The translations under genes and the position numbers were made by a program. Positions 32,537 through 42,393 of a DNA stretch of 46,001 nt are shown here, one piece after another. Below the pieces are notes generated by a model. It had not been told where the DNA came from and made no database searches. It was given only the letters and a program-made list of their open reading frames with translations. The DNA is from an uncultured Bacteroidota bacterium (GTDB lineage Bacteria; Bacteroidota; Bacteroidia; UKL13-3), in the NCBI GenBank assembly GCA_903883965.1, contig CAISCU010000049.1:1-46001 (forward strand), given 5' to 3'. Each line of letters opens with the position of its first letter. Within the stretch, counting starts at the first letter, position 1.

Positions 32537-34452
32537 TCTGTTGGAATTTCAATGATAATGGTAGTACCTTTTCCTACGACACTGTCAATTTTAAATTCAC
32601 CAGACAAGGCTTCAAGTCTGGACTTAATAGAAATGAAACCAATGCCTTTGTTTTCCGTATAGGTTGGATCAAACCCAATACCATCATCTTCTACTACAAT
32701 AGTTAAAGTTTGGTGTTGTTGGATCAATTGTATACTCAAGTTATTAAATTGACTGTGTTTAATGGCATTGTTGATGAGTTCAGAACAAATGCGATAAACA
32801 TGTAAATCAATGGATTTATTTCGGATAGTATCTATACCATAGGTATCTAACAAAATGGGTTTATTTAAACTTGAGCTGAGCTTATTGATATAAGATTTGA
32901 GTGTCAATTCTAATCCTAAATGCTCTATGCCGCTTGGGAGCATATTGTGTGAGAGTAACCTGAGTTCTTGGCAAGCTTTATCTATGAGAAAGAGCACATT
33001 TGAATACGCTTTTGTATGTGTTTTATTTTCTGATTCTAGGCTTTCAGCATTGAGCTTGAGTGTAGACAATAAGCCCCCTAGTCCATCATGAAGTTCGGTG
33101 GCAATTCGCTTGCGTTCGTTCTCTTCACCTGTAATCAATGCCAATTTAGCTTCTTGTTGCTTTTTGTTCAACTCATTGGTTTTTTCTTCTACCTTTTTTT
33201 CAAGATCTAGGTTTAGCTCTGCTCTCATATCGGACAACTCTTGTAACTGTAATATGACTGTTGCTTGTGCTTTTTCTTTTTCCTCTTTAAAAATTTTAAG
33301 TCTGTCGAGCATGGCAATTGAAAGTAACACGCATTTTAACAATACTGCAAAAATGACTAAGTTATTGGTAAACACATTGTCATTAGTAACTGCAAAGGCA
33401 TAATAATTCATGACAGCTATTGAAAAAACAGCAGCAAAAAAACTCAATACAAAAAAACGGGCAGACTTGAATTGATGAATCAAGTAAAAAATTCCAATAC
33501 CAAACATGATCAAATAAACCAGTGGAATGCATGTATACAATAACTGCATACTGAAATGAAGTAGGAGGTCGTTACCGAATGAAGTTAGAAAAGAAACAAG
33601 TACTATTAATTGCAAAACGGTCAACAAAATATTGATCCATTTTTTGGTAATTTTATGTAGGAATATTTTTGTGAAAATTAAAGCCATCAACAAAGAGAAA
33701 GACATGAACAATGGCAATGCCCTGTTGTTCATATATGTTGTTTCAGGCCAGAGGTAAGCATAGTCAACGCCACTGGTTGCCAGCTGAGTCAATGTCAACG
33801 AAAACAAATAAATAGCAAAAAATAAAAAGGTTTTGTCTTTTAAAATGTAGGCCAAATAAAAATAAAGGATGGTTAAGGCCCCTAGAATGCCGAAGTAGCA
33901 ACCCAATAACATGTCTTTTTTAGCCGTGTTTTCAATGAGTTGAGCCTCCGTATAAACAGTTACAGGAATATGCATTTTTCTGCCATCAGCATTGCACCTA
34001 TACATTACCTGATAAGAAACATTGGGTTTGATAATAATTGGGTACAAAAAGTTGCGGTACGCAACAGGCCTTGAGTTGAATTGAAATTGGTCGCCTGAAT
34101 GGTTTTGAGAAATCAGTTGTTGGCCTTCAAACAAATAAAAACTTATTTCATCTAACAAAGGATTGTTTATTTCTATGACCAAAGATTTGGATAAAGTATC
34201 TGTATTGTGAAGTTGAAAACGAACCCAAACGTCTTGTGCATTCTCAAAATAAAGCAGTTCGTCTTTGAATGGTTTAAAAACAGTGAGGGAATCGGGAATT
34301 TGCTTGCATCCTTTTTCACAAACAAAGTATGATGCATTCGCTCCAATCTGAATTGATTTGAAATTCCTATCCAATTCAATGATAGATTTTCCGCTTGCAG
34401 CTGAAATAAACAACAGAAATATGATTAAATACCTCACTATACGAAAATGCAT
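32533..34452 (-). CDS. 7TMR-DISM sensor histidine kinase (HisKA_3 type)
   Basis: A 639-aa sensor with a signal peptide (1-21), a 7TMR-DISMED2-type extracellular beta domain (about 25-165, with NPLLDEISFYLF and RNFLYPIIIKPN), seven transmembrane helices (about 180-380), a coiled coil (about 385-445) and a NarX/LiaS-type kinase. The H-box is ERKRIATELHDGLGGLLSTL with His455. The ATPase domain shows the N-box SELINNAIKHS and EDDGIGFDP. DISM ectodomains of this kind are thought to bind carbohydrates, which fits the neighbouring surface-protein genes. It is co-transcribed with its LuxR-type regulator, and the two genes overlap by 4 bp. Confidence 0.92.
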   Translation of the reverse strand: MHFRIVRYLIIFLLFISAASGKSIIELDRNFKSIQIGANASYFVCEKGCKQIPDSLTVFKPFKDELLYFENAQDVWVRFQLHNTDTLSKSLVIEINNPLLDEISFYLFEGQQLISQNHSGDQFQFNSRPVAYRNFLYPIIIKPNVSYQVMYRCNADGRKMHIPVTVYTEAQLIENTAKKDMLLGCYFGILGALTILYFYLAYILKDKTFLFFAIYLFSLTLTQLATSGVDYAYLWPETTYMNNRALPLFMSFSLLMALIFTKIFLHKITKKWINILLTVLQLIVLVSFLTSFGNDLLLHFSMQLLYTCIPLVYLIMFGIGIFYLIHQFKSARFFVLSFFAAVFSIAVMNYYAFAVTNDNVFTNNLVIFAVLLKCVLLSIAMLDRLKIFKEEKEKAQATVILQLQELSDMRAELNLDLEKKVEEKTNELNKKQQEAKLALITGEENERKRIATELHDGLGGLLSTLKLNAESLESENKTHTKAYSNVLFLIDKACQELRLLSHNMLPSGIEHLGLELTLKSYINKLSSSLNKPILLDTYGIDTIRNKSIDLHVYRICSELINNAIKHSQFNNLSIQLIQQHQTLTIVVEDDGIGFDPTYTENKGIGFISIKSRLEALSGEFKIDSVVGKGTTIIIEIPTE

Positions 34453-34516
34453 TTTAAATTTGATTTAACCGAATTTAGAATGTGCTAATTAACTGATAGT
34501 CTGACTTATAATTCAT

Positions 34517-34524
34517 TAAATTTG
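34517..34524 (+). promoter_or_regulatory. Candidate -7 box upstream of accD
   Basis: TAAATTTG is a perfect TAnnTTTG match in the 205-bp divergent gap, 133 nt before the accD ATG. A second perfect match, TATATTTG at 34643-34650, lies only 7 nt from the ATG and would give an almost leaderless message. Neither has a TTG at the right distance, so which one acts is undecided. Nothing else is evident in this gap. Confidence 0.28.
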
Positions 34525-34657
34525 GCCTATTGTATAAAAACAGAAGTAGTTTTAAAACCGCATGTTCATTTAAACTCCTACTAAACAGGCACTTACTATA
34601 TTTTTCTTGGTATATTTAAGCCCATGCTTTTATTTCGAAACTTATATTTGAAGTGAA

Positions 34658-35506
34658 ATGAGTTGGTACAAGAGAGTAAAAGAAGGCATTACAACCTTAA
34701 CATCAGAAAAGAAGTCGGTTCCAGATGGCCTTTGGCACAAGTGTAACAGGTGTAAAAAGACTTTATTGGCTGAGGACCATGCAAAAAATCAATACGTTTG
34801 TCCAGGCTGTCATTACCATGATAAAATAGGATCTGAGGAATATTTTGACATCTTGTTTGGAAACGATTTCGAAGAGTTGTTTGCCAATATCAAACCAACC
34901 GATCCTTTAAAATTTAAAGATACCAAAGACTATGCGAAAAGGTTAAACGAATCGCAAAACAAGAGTGGCTTAACTGATGCCATGAGGGTTGCAGTTGGTA
35001 ATTTAACTGAAGAACAAAAATTGGTGGTTGCTTGTATGGATTTTGGTTTCATTGGTGGCAGTATGGGAAGTGTAGTAGGAGAAAAAATAGCTCGTGCCAT
35101 TGATTATGCCAGAGAAAATAGAATTCCATTGATGATTGTATCTAAATCTGGTGGTGCAAGAATGATGGAAGCTGCATTTTCTTTGATGCAAATGGCTAAA
35201 ACTTCAGCAAAATTAGCCCTTCTTGGAAAAGCTGGTGTGCCTTATATTTCATTGTTAACAGACCCAACTACTGGTGGAGTAACCGCTAGTTTTGCCATGT
35301 TAGGAGATGTAAATATTGCTGAACCAGAAGCACTCATTGGATTTGCTGGACCTAGAGTAATTAAGGAAACCATTGGGCGCGATTTACCAAAAGGTTTTCA
35401 GAGTTCTGAATTTTTGTTGGAACATGGATTTATAGATTTTATTGTCAACAGAACTGAACTCAAATCTAAATTAACTCAACTGGTTAAGTTGTTAATGAAT
35501 AAATAA
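34658..35506 (+). CDS. accD: Acetyl-CoA carboxylase carboxyltransferase subunit beta
   Basis: Transfers the carboxyl group from carboxybiotin to acetyl-CoA in the first step of fatty-acid synthesis. The 282-aa protein has the N-terminal four-cysteine zinc ribbon (CNRC...CPGC, about residues 29-51) and the crotonase-like carboxyltransferase domain. That domain shows DFGFIGGSMGSVVGEKI, SKSGGARMMEAAFSLMQMAK, LTDPTTGGVTASFAMLGD and the oxyanion-region GFAGPRVIKETIG. Length is normal for AccD. The alpha subunit is not in the window. Followed 76 bp later by purK. Confidence 0.95.
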   Translation: MSWYKRVKEGITTLTSEKKSVPDGLWHKCNRCKKTLLAEDHAKNQYVCPGCHYHDKIGSEEYFDILFGNDFEELFANIKPTDPLKFKDTKDYAKRLNESQNKSGLTDAMRVAVGNLTEEQKLVVACMDFGFIGGSMGSVVGEKIARAIDYARENRIPLMIVSKSGGARMMEAAFSLMQMAKTSAKLALLGKAGVPYISLLTDPTTGGVTASFAMLGDVNIAEPEALIGFAGPRVIKETIGRDLPKGFQSSEFLLEHGFIDFIVNRTELKSKLTQLVKLLMNK

Positions 35507-35582
35507 AGCCAAATGCGCATTGAATTCAAGCCTTGTTTGAATCCAATCGCTTAATTAAAAACCAATAGGCATACACCATTCT

Positions 35583-36740
35583 ATGAATCCACTGAAAACA
35601 AAAATTGGCATACTTGGCGGTGGACAGCTGGGTAGAATGATGATTGAAGAGGCATTGCGTCTCAATTTGCATATCAATATTTTAGAAAGTGATCCCAATT
35701 GTCCAAGTGCAAAATATGCCACACAATTTATTGAAGGCAGTATACAAGATGAAGCCAAAATTCGAGAACTAGCTGCTATTTCAGATGTATTGACAATTGA
35801 AATTGAACACGTCAACATCAATGCCCTGCTACAGTTAGAAAAGGAAGGAAAAACCATCATTCCATCACCTAAAATTTTAGCAATCATTCAGGATAAAGGA
35901 TTACAAAAACTTTTTTTTGAATCTCAAAAAATCCCAACCAGTCCTTTTGCATTGGTAAACAATCCATCTGAATGGGAAAATGCACTGAAACAATTGAATG
36001 CTGATAAAGTAGCTGCCAAAACCAGAAGAGACGGATATGATGGCAAAGGTGTTCAATTGATTGCTGTAGAAAATATATTAAATGGTTTAGATAAAATTCC
36101 TTTTGAACAAGCCTGTGTGCTGGAAAAATTTGTTGCCTGTGAAAAGGAAATAGCTGTAATAGTTGCTCGCGATCTCAAAGGAGATATGACCACTTTTCCA
36201 ATTGTAGAAATGGAATTTGATGCCGAAGCCAATTTGGTTACATACTTGGTTTGCCCTGCACATCTTTCTGAAGAAATTGAAGAAAAAGCAACTGAAATTG
36301 CTAAAAACTGTGTAGCAGCTTTAGATGGAATTGGCATTTTTGCAATTGAATTATTTGTAAGTAAAACAGGTGAAGTACTGGTGAATGAAATTGCTCCTAG
36401 GGCACATAACAGTGGCCACCACACCATTGAAGCTAATTACACCTCTCAGTTTGAACAGTTATTGAGAATTCTAGCAGGCTTACCAATGGGAAGCACTGAA
36501 TTGATACAACCAGCCATTATGATGAACATTTTGGGGGCTAACCAAGTAGAAGGAAACTACCAACTAAAGGGTATAGAAGCTGCAATGCAAACAGAAGGTG
36601 TGTACATTCATTTGTATGACAAAAAAACAACTAAACCCATGCGTAAAATGGGGCATGTTACCATTTTAGGTGAAACTGTTGCCGATGCACATTTAAAAGC
36701 AGCATACATCAAAAAAATGCTTCACATTGCAAAGGAATAA
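35583..36740 (+). CDS. purK: N5-carboxyaminoimidazole ribonucleotide synthase
   Basis: ATP-grasp enzyme of purine synthesis that carboxylates AIR with bicarbonate and ATP. The 385-aa protein begins with the PreATP-grasp motif ILGGGQLGRMM (about 9-19). It contains TRRDGYDGKGVQ (ATP-grasp loop), CVLEKFVACEKEIAVIVARD, and the metal-site segment VNEIAPRAHNSGHHT near residues 269-283, all diagnostic of PurK. The partner purE is not in this window. The gene converges on the efflux operon with only 3 bp between stop codons. Confidence 0.95.
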   Translation: MNPLKTKIGILGGGQLGRMMIEEALRLNLHINILESDPNCPSAKYATQFIEGSIQDEAKIRELAAISDVLTIEIEHVNINALLQLEKEGKTIIPSPKILAIIQDKGLQKLFFESQKIPTSPFALVNNPSEWENALKQLNADKVAAKTRRDGYDGKGVQLIAVENILNGLDKIPFEQACVLEKFVACEKEIAVIVARDLKGDMTTFPIVEMEFDAEANLVTYLVCPAHLSEEIEEKATEIAKNCVAALDGIGIFAIELFVSKTGEVLVNEIAPRAHNSGHHTIEANYTSQFEQLLRILAGLPMGSTELIQPAIMMNILGANQVEGNYQLKGIEAAMQTEGVYIHLYDKKTTKPMRKMGHVTILGETVADAHLKAAYIKKMLHIAKE

Positions 36741-36743
36741 ACC

Positions 36744-38054
36744 TTATAGGTTTGAAAAAGCACCTACCATTTTAAGCAATTCAGATTCGGCCAACTCCAA
36801 CTCATTTTTAACACTCAACAACCTGGTTTGAGCTTGCAACAAATTCAATTGAGCTTGTCTGAACTCAAGGGCATTGTAAACGCCTGCTTCAAACTGAATT
36901 TTTGCGATTAAAAAATTGCTATTGGCAACATCGGCATTTTCTGTTTCCATTGCTACCAATTGTAAGGCCATCTCATACTGATTCATTTGCTGCTTTAGCA
37001 ATTGAACAATTTTTAAACTCGAATCTTTGTAGTTCAATTCGGCCGATTTCAATTGCAATTGATTATTCTTAAGCCTTCTATTTAATGAACCTCCATTGTA
37101 CAAATTGAAACCTATGCTAGCACCATAATGCAAGCCTGCATTTTGACTGCTTTGTAAGAAACCAGCCTCTGATGTAGTATTCGAAAAATTATACCCTGTT
37201 TTAAATTGCAAACTCGGATACCTTTCTGATTTGGTTTCGTTGTATGCAAATTGCAATGACCTATTAGCAGACTTTAGCATTGCTAAAGTACTGTTTTTAG
37301 TTTGAACCAAATTGAGTAAACTATCTGTATTGAGTAAGGCTTTTTTCTGGTAAATAAAATTGGTAGTTAGCGAAATTGTTAGGTCTCTTGACAAAATTTG
37401 GTTCAATGCAATTTGGGCATTTTTAACAGCTACTTGCTGTCTGAGCAATTGCATTTTATCTGTATTGTAATCAACCTGTGAACTGAGGTATTCTGATTTA
37501 GATGCTTTACCAATATTGTATTTAGACAAACACAACGAGCGTCTTGAATCAGAAATGACCAAACTATTTTCTACTATTTTTAATAATTGTTCTGCCTGAA
37601 CCAAATCAAAATAAGCTTTGTAAACCTTTCCAATTACTTGTTCTACTTGTTGCTTGAATTTGTATTTAGCTACCAGCTCATTCTCTGATAATTTAGATTT
37701 ACTAGCAAGCATCTTAAGCCCATCAAAAAGTGTCCAGCCCAATTCAACTCCTGCATTGAATTGTTTTGCTTTTGCACCATTTTTATCATTGTTAGCACCA
37801 CTTAAGAATTTTTGTTTGGTATCTGTAACCGTATTGTCTTGCATTAAATTTGCCTGTATAGTAGGTAACATACCTGCATTTCCAACGACATTGTTATTGG
37901 CTTGTTGTAAACATTCGTTTTGTGCAACCTGAATAGAATAGTTATTCTTTAAAGCAATTTCAACTGCCTGTGTTAGACTCAGTGATTCTTGCGCATTGAT
38001 CCCTGTGCTAAAGAATACAATAATGAAAAATATAGCTACTATTCTATGCTTCAT
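36744..38054 (-). CDS. TolC-family outer-membrane efflux protein
   Basis: Outer-membrane channel of the tripartite pump encoded by this operon. The 436-aa protein has a signal peptide (MKHRIVAIFFIIVFFSTGIN, then AQ) and two OEP repeats. Typical segments are LTQAVEIALKNNYSIQVAQN at the N-terminus, LGWTLFDGLKMLASKSKL (about 109-126), SIGFNLYNGG in the second half, and long amphipathic helices rich in Gln and Asn. Last gene of the three-gene operon; its start overlaps the permease gene by 11 bp. Confidence 0.92.
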   Translation of the reverse strand: MKHRIVAIFFIIVFFSTGINAQESLSLTQAVEIALKNNYSIQVAQNECLQQANNNVVGNAGMLPTIQANLMQDNTVTDTKQKFLSGANNDKNGAKAKQFNAGVELGWTLFDGLKMLASKSKLSENELVAKYKFKQQVEQVIGKVYKAYFDLVQAEQLLKIVENSLVISDSRRSLCLSKYNIGKASKSEYLSSQVDYNTDKMQLLRQQVAVKNAQIALNQILSRDLTISLTTNFIYQKKALLNTDSLLNLVQTKNSTLAMLKSANRSLQFAYNETKSERYPSLQFKTGYNFSNTTSEAGFLQSSQNAGLHYGASIGFNLYNGGSLNRRLKNNQLQLKSAELNYKDSSLKIVQLLKQQMNQYEMALQLVAMETENADVANSNFLIAKIQFEAGVYNALEFRQAQLNLLQAQTRLLSVKNELELAESELLKMVGAFSNL

Positions 38055-41000
38055 GTTGGGTTGAATTTGACTGTTTTTTTCTTGAAAAAAAGGTATATAT
38101 AGCCGGAATCACATATAAGGTTAAGAAACCTGAAAACAATAAACCACCAATGATCACAATTCCCATTGAAATTCTACTTTTAGAACCCGCACCCAAAGCC
38201 AATGCTATGGGCAAAGCTCCCAATATGGTTGCTAAACTTGTCATTAAAATGGGCCTTAACCTTGCAACAGCCGCCGCTTTAACAGCAGCAGTTTTGTGAA
38301 GTCCTTGAGCAAATTGTTGATTGGCAAATTCAACAATTAAAATGCCGTTTTTAGTTACCAAGCCTATTAATACAATAATGCCTATTTGCCCAAATATATT
38401 TAGTGTTTGGTTAAAGTACCATAAGGAGAGCAATGCACCTGCCAATGCCATCGGAACAGTTAGCATAATAATAAGTGGGTCTATAAAACTTTCAAATTGA
38501 GCCGCTAGAATTAAATACACCAATAACAAGGCCAGTAACAATGCAAAATTTGTGTTTGATGCACTTTCAGAAAAATCTCTAGAGGGACCACTTAACTCAG
38601 TTGAAAAAGATTCGTCTAATACTTTCTTGGCTATTTTTCGCATTTCTTGAATGCCATCACCTATGGTTTTTCCGGGAGCCAATCCTGCGCTAACAGTTGC
38701 AGACTTATACCTGTTATAATGATACAATTGAGGCGGACTGCTTTGTTCTTCTAAATGAACCAAATTATCTAGTTGCACCAATTGTCCGTTGTTAGCCCTC
38801 ACATAGATTGATTTTAAATCGAGCGGGGCATCTCTGTTTTCTCGCTGCATCTGACCTATGATTTGATATTGCTTGCCATTGATATTGAAATAACCGTATC
38901 TCAAACCACTGTAAGACAATTGTAATGATTGAGCAATGCTTTGAATAGATACACCTAAGCTCTTTGCTTTTTCTCTATTGATGGTGATGACCAATTCTGG
39001 TTTATTGAATTTTAAATTTACATCTGAAACCTGAAAACAAGGATTTTTACCTACTTCTTCCATGAACTTTGGAAGGTATTGTTGAATTTTAGAAAAATCT
39101 TGGTTTTGAATGATGAATTGAACTGGGAGGCCTGCTCTTGAACCTCCACTACCATTGATTGTTTGGTCTTGTATGACAAAAGTTTTGGCATCAGGGTAAT
39201 TGCGTAAATTTTTAGCAATGGCATCAGCAATTTGTTGTTGGCTGCGGTTGCGCTGAGAGGGCTCTACCAATAATATTCTTGTAAATCCAGTATTGACTGC
39301 ACCACTGCCTATGAAACCTGGAGCAGTAACAGAAAGTAATTTCCGTTTTTCTGGTACTGAATCCATGACCATATTGGCTATTTGGTCTTGGAAAGATTCC
39401 ATATACTCGTACGATGCCCCTTCTGGTGCATTGGAAGAAATACGCATGACACTTCTGTCGTCTAATGGTGCCAATTCTTTTTGAATACTTGATCCAATTG
39501 TAAAAATGAGCACAAACGAAACCAATACAATCACAAATGCCAACCACCGCTTTGCCAAAAACGCATTCAATGAATTGCTGTATGCATTGTTGAGTGCTAC
39601 AAAAAACGGTTCAGTAGCTATATAGAATTTTGATTTTTGATGGTTATTTTTTCTGGTTAAATAAACATTTAACATGGGAGTTAAAGTCAAAGACACAAAG
39701 GCTGATATTAAAACAGCGCCAGCTACTACAACTCCAAACTCTCTAAACAACCTACCTACAAAACCTTCTAAAAATATAATTGGTAAAAACACCACAGCCA
39801 ATGTGATGGATGTTGAAATAACTGCAAAAAAGATTTCGTTGGTTCCCTTAATAGCGGCTTCTCTTGGCGAATCACCACCTTCCATTTTTTTAAATATGTT
39901 TTCTGTTACAACAATGCCATCATCTACAACCAATCCAGTTGCTAAAACTATGGCAAGCAATGTTAAAATATTGATAGAAAAACCTGCTATGTACATGATA
40001 AAAAATGCACCTGTTAATGAAACAGGAATGTCTATCAAGGGTCTAAAAGCAATGAGCCAATCTCTGAAAAATAGAAAAATAATGAGCACGACCAATAAAA
40101 AAGCAATGGCTAGGGTTTCTTTCACTTCGGTAATTGAAGTTTTAATAAACCCTGTATTGTCAATGGCAATGTCTAATTGAATATACCCTGGTACTTCTTG
40201 TTTGATTTGTTCGTAGCGTTTGTAAAACTCCTTAGCAATGTCAATGTAATTAGCACCGGGTTGAGGAACCAAAGCCAAACCAATCATTGGCTTTCCAGAT
40301 TCTTTTAAAATAGTTTGTTCATTTTCGGCCCCTAAAACAGCATTGCCTATTTGGTAAAATCGAACTTGCTTGGTACCATCGGCATACACAATTAAATCGT
40401 TGAAGTCTTTTTCAGTGCTTAGTTTCCCAACTGTTTTAATGGTTAACTCTGTTGAATTACCTTCAATTTTACCTCCAGGTAATTCTATATTTTCTCGCTC
40501 CAAAGCCAATTTCACATCAAGTGGAGTAATGCCCAATGCAGCCATTCGAATTGGATCTAGCCACAAGCGCATGGCATATTTTTTTTGTCCCCAAATTTGA
40601 ACCGAACTCACACCTGGTATGGTTTGAATTTTTTCAACCAATACATTTTCAGCAAAATCATTGAGCTCAAGTATATTTTTAGAATCGCTCTGAACTGTCA
40701 TAGAAATGATGGCATCAGAATTGGCATCTGCTTTACTCACTACTGGCGGCGCATCTATGTCATTGGGCAATGAACGAACTGCTTGAGAAACCTTGTCTCT
40801 TACATCATTTGCAGCGGCTTCTAGGTTTTCGTCTAAATTAAATTCTACAGTTATGACGCTGTTCCCTAAATTACTGGCAGAAGTAATGGAACGAATACCT
40901 GCTATGCCATTGATACTTTTTTCGAGGGGCTCGGTTATTTGAGATTCGATGATATCGGCATTTGCTCCTGTATAACTGGTTCTAACTGTAATGATTGGAG

Positions 41001-41124
41001 GATCAATAGATGGGTATTCTCTGACACCTAAAAAATGATACCCAATTAAACCAAACAGTACAATGACAATTGACATCACCGATGCCAATACTGGCCTATT
41101 GACACTTAAACTACTTAAATTCAT
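38044..41124 (-). CDS. RND multidrug efflux permease (HAE-1/AcrB type)
   Basis: Proton-driven inner-membrane pump of 1026 aa. The N-terminus (SVNRPVLASVMSIVIVLFGL) is TM1, followed by the porter loop. The second half of the transmembrane domain repeats the layout (LAAQFESFIDPLIIMLTVPM, GLVTKNGILIVEFANQ). TM4 carries the proton-relay aspartates in ATGLVVDDGIVVTENIFKKM. Length and sequence place it with the HAE-1 hydrophobic-compound exporters and not the CusA metal exporters. Substrates cannot be read from the sequence. Middle gene of the operon, overlapping the adaptor gene by 4 bp. Confidence 0.95.
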   Translation of the reverse strand: MNLSSLSVNRPVLASVMSIVIVLFGLIGYHFLGVREYPSIDPPIITVRTSYTGANADIIESQITEPLEKSINGIAGIRSITSASNLGNSVITVEFNLDENLEAAANDVRDKVSQAVRSLPNDIDAPPVVSKADANSDAIISMTVQSDSKNILELNDFAENVLVEKIQTIPGVSSVQIWGQKKYAMRLWLDPIRMAALGITPLDVKLALERENIELPGGKIEGNSTELTIKTVGKLSTEKDFNDLIVYADGTKQVRFYQIGNAVLGAENEQTILKESGKPMIGLALVPQPGANYIDIAKEFYKRYEQIKQEVPGYIQLDIAIDNTGFIKTSITEVKETLAIAFLLVVLIIFLFFRDWLIAFRPLIDIPVSLTGAFFIMYIAGFSINILTLLAIVLATGLVVDDGIVVTENIFKKMEGGDSPREAAIKGTNEIFFAVISTSITLAVVFLPIIFLEGFVGRLFREFGVVVAGAVLISAFVSLTLTPMLNVYLTRKNNHQKSKFYIATEPFFVALNNAYSNSLNAFLAKRWLAFVIVLVSFVLIFTIGSSIQKELAPLDDRSVMRISSNAPEGASYEYMESFQDQIANMVMDSVPEKRKLLSVTAPGFIGSGAVNTGFTRILLVEPSQRNRSQQQIADAIAKNLRNYPDAKTFVIQDQTINGSGGSRAGLPVQFIIQNQDFSKIQQYLPKFMEEVGKNPCFQVSDVNLKFNKPELVITINREKAKSLGVSIQSIAQSLQLSYSGLRYGYFNINGKQYQIIGQMQRENRDAPLDLKSIYVRANNGQLVQLDNLVHLEEQSSPPQLYHYNRYKSATVSAGLAPGKTIGDGIQEMRKIAKKVLDESFSTELSGPSRDFSESASNTNFALLLALLLVYLILAAQFESFIDPLIIMLTVPMALAGALLSLWYFNQTLNIFGQIGIIVLIGLVTKNGILIVEFANQQFAQGLHKTAAVKAAAVARLRPILMTSLATILGALPIALALGAGSKSRISMGIVIIGGLLFSGFLTLYVIPAIYTFFSRKKQSNSTQHEA

Positions 41125-42167
41125 TTGCTGTTGATTTTGCTACCAGGTTTTAATTGAATGACTCCTTTTGACACGATGACATCTCCAGGTTGAAGTCCGT
41201 CTGTAATTTCAACCAAAGAGTCGAGTCTTTCGCCAATTAATACATTTCTATTAACTACACTGTCTCCTTGAACAACATACACTTTTTGGCCTTTTAAAAT
41301 TGGAACAATACATGTTGATGGAACCAAAATGGCTTTGTTATTTAGCGCAAAACTCACGTACACTTTTGCAAAAGAGCCCGGAAAACAAGCTTGCTTATTG
41401 TTGTCAAAAATAGCCCTAACACTTCTGTTTCTGGTTGTTGGATCTATAGAGGGTTCTATAGCAGCAATTTTAGCTTGAAATTTGTTACTGGATGATTCTG
41501 TTGAAAAGGCTACCAACATTCCTGGTTTTAAATATGCAGCATATTTTTCAGGAACCGAGAAATCTAATTTCAATTGATTGGTTTGCTCCAATGAAACAAC
41601 TGGAGAGTTCACGGCCAAATAAGCACCTTCATTAACTGCTGTTATACCTATAGTTCCAGAGAAAGGAGCTACCAATTGGGTTTTTCTGATTTGCTCTTTA
41701 ATGAGTTCAACATCAGCTAAAGCAGACTGACTTTCAGTACTCACTTGGTCGAAAGTTTCTTGAGATATGCCTCCGCCATTTAGCAATTGCTTGGCCCTTT
41801 GCAAACTCAACTCTTTCATTTTAGAAACACTTTGTGCCTTTTTTAATTGAGCAGTTAAATCAAGGTCGTTTAGTTTAAGCAAAAGTTGTCCTTTGTTAAC
41901 AGTACTTCCTTCTTTAAAATTGATGGTCGTTACCCTTCCACTTGCTTCGGTTCGGAGCTGTACTTCATTGAAAGCATGGAGTTCTCCAGCTACAACAATA
42001 TTTTTTTCTAAATTAGCTGAACGGATGGTTAGTGTTCCAACCTGAACAGGCATTGATTTGGGTTTTCCTTGAACTGTTGCATTGTTATTGAACCAAATTT
42101 TTGGAATTGCCAATAAAAATAAGACCAGCAATGCAATTGCAAGAAAAATAAGTTGTCTTTTAGTCAT
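41121..42167 (-). CDS. RND efflux periplasmic adaptor (MFP family)
   Basis: Membrane-fusion protein of 348 aa that links the permease and the TolC-like channel. An N-terminal membrane anchor (LIFLAIALLVLFLLAIPKIW, about 5-24) is followed by the lipoyl-like halves (ELHAFNEVQLRTEASGRVTT, and LVAPFSGTIGITAVNEGAYL), a coiled-coil hairpin between them, a beta-barrel domain (KLDFSVPEKYAAYLKPGMLV) and the membrane-proximal domain. First gene of the operon, driven by the promoter at 42239-42268 with a leader of about 65 nt. No regulator gene of TetR or MarR type is adjacent. Confidence 0.92.
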   Translation of the reverse strand: MTKRQLIFLAIALLVLFLLAIPKIWFNNNATVQGKPKSMPVQVGTLTIRSANLEKNIVVAGELHAFNEVQLRTEASGRVTTINFKEGSTVNKGQLLLKLNDLDLTAQLKKAQSVSKMKELSLQRAKQLLNGGGISQETFDQVSTESQSALADVELIKEQIRKTQLVAPFSGTIGITAVNEGAYLAVNSPVVSLEQTNQLKLDFSVPEKYAAYLKPGMLVAFSTESSSNKFQAKIAAIEPSIDPTTRNRSVRAIFDNNKQACFPGSFAKVYVSFALNNKAILVPSTCIVPILKGQKVYVVQGDSVVNRNVLIGERLDSLVEITDGLQPGDVIVSKGVIQLKPGSKINSK

Positions 42168-42238
42168 TTGTATATAGAATGAATGCCTGAAGCCCCTGTT
42201 TGTAAACTCCTTTTTGAGGGTACAATGGCTTCAAAACA

Positions 42239-42268
42239 CAAATATAATTGGAAAATACCTGTATACAA
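42239..42268 (-). promoter_or_regulatory. Bacteroidota-type promoter of the RND efflux operon
   Basis: On the minus strand TTG, 19 nt, then TATATTTG, a full match to the TTG-N19-TAnnTTTG pattern. It lies 71 nt upstream of the adaptor ATG. The remaining part of the 226-bp divergent gap to bshA shows no other clear site. Confidence 0.55.
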
Positions 42269-42393
42269 CGAGCATTGAAATCAAAAGCAATGGTATAATT
42301 TGATTTAAATTGGTGAAATTTGCTGCTACTAAATAAACACTACTCGTTTTTAAAGTGTTCAATTTAAATTGACTTAACCATTAATCATCAAAC

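Noticed and set aside
36739-36753. Small inverted repeat AAACCT-TAT-AGGTTT at the purK/efflux junction
   Set aside because: The stem is only 6 bp, mostly A/T at the ends, and lacks a T tract; too weak to call a terminator for the two convergent genes.
39674-40180. 168-codon open frame opposite the RND permease
   Set aside because: It mirrors the transmembrane and loop codons of the permease on the other strand and has no start context or known motif.
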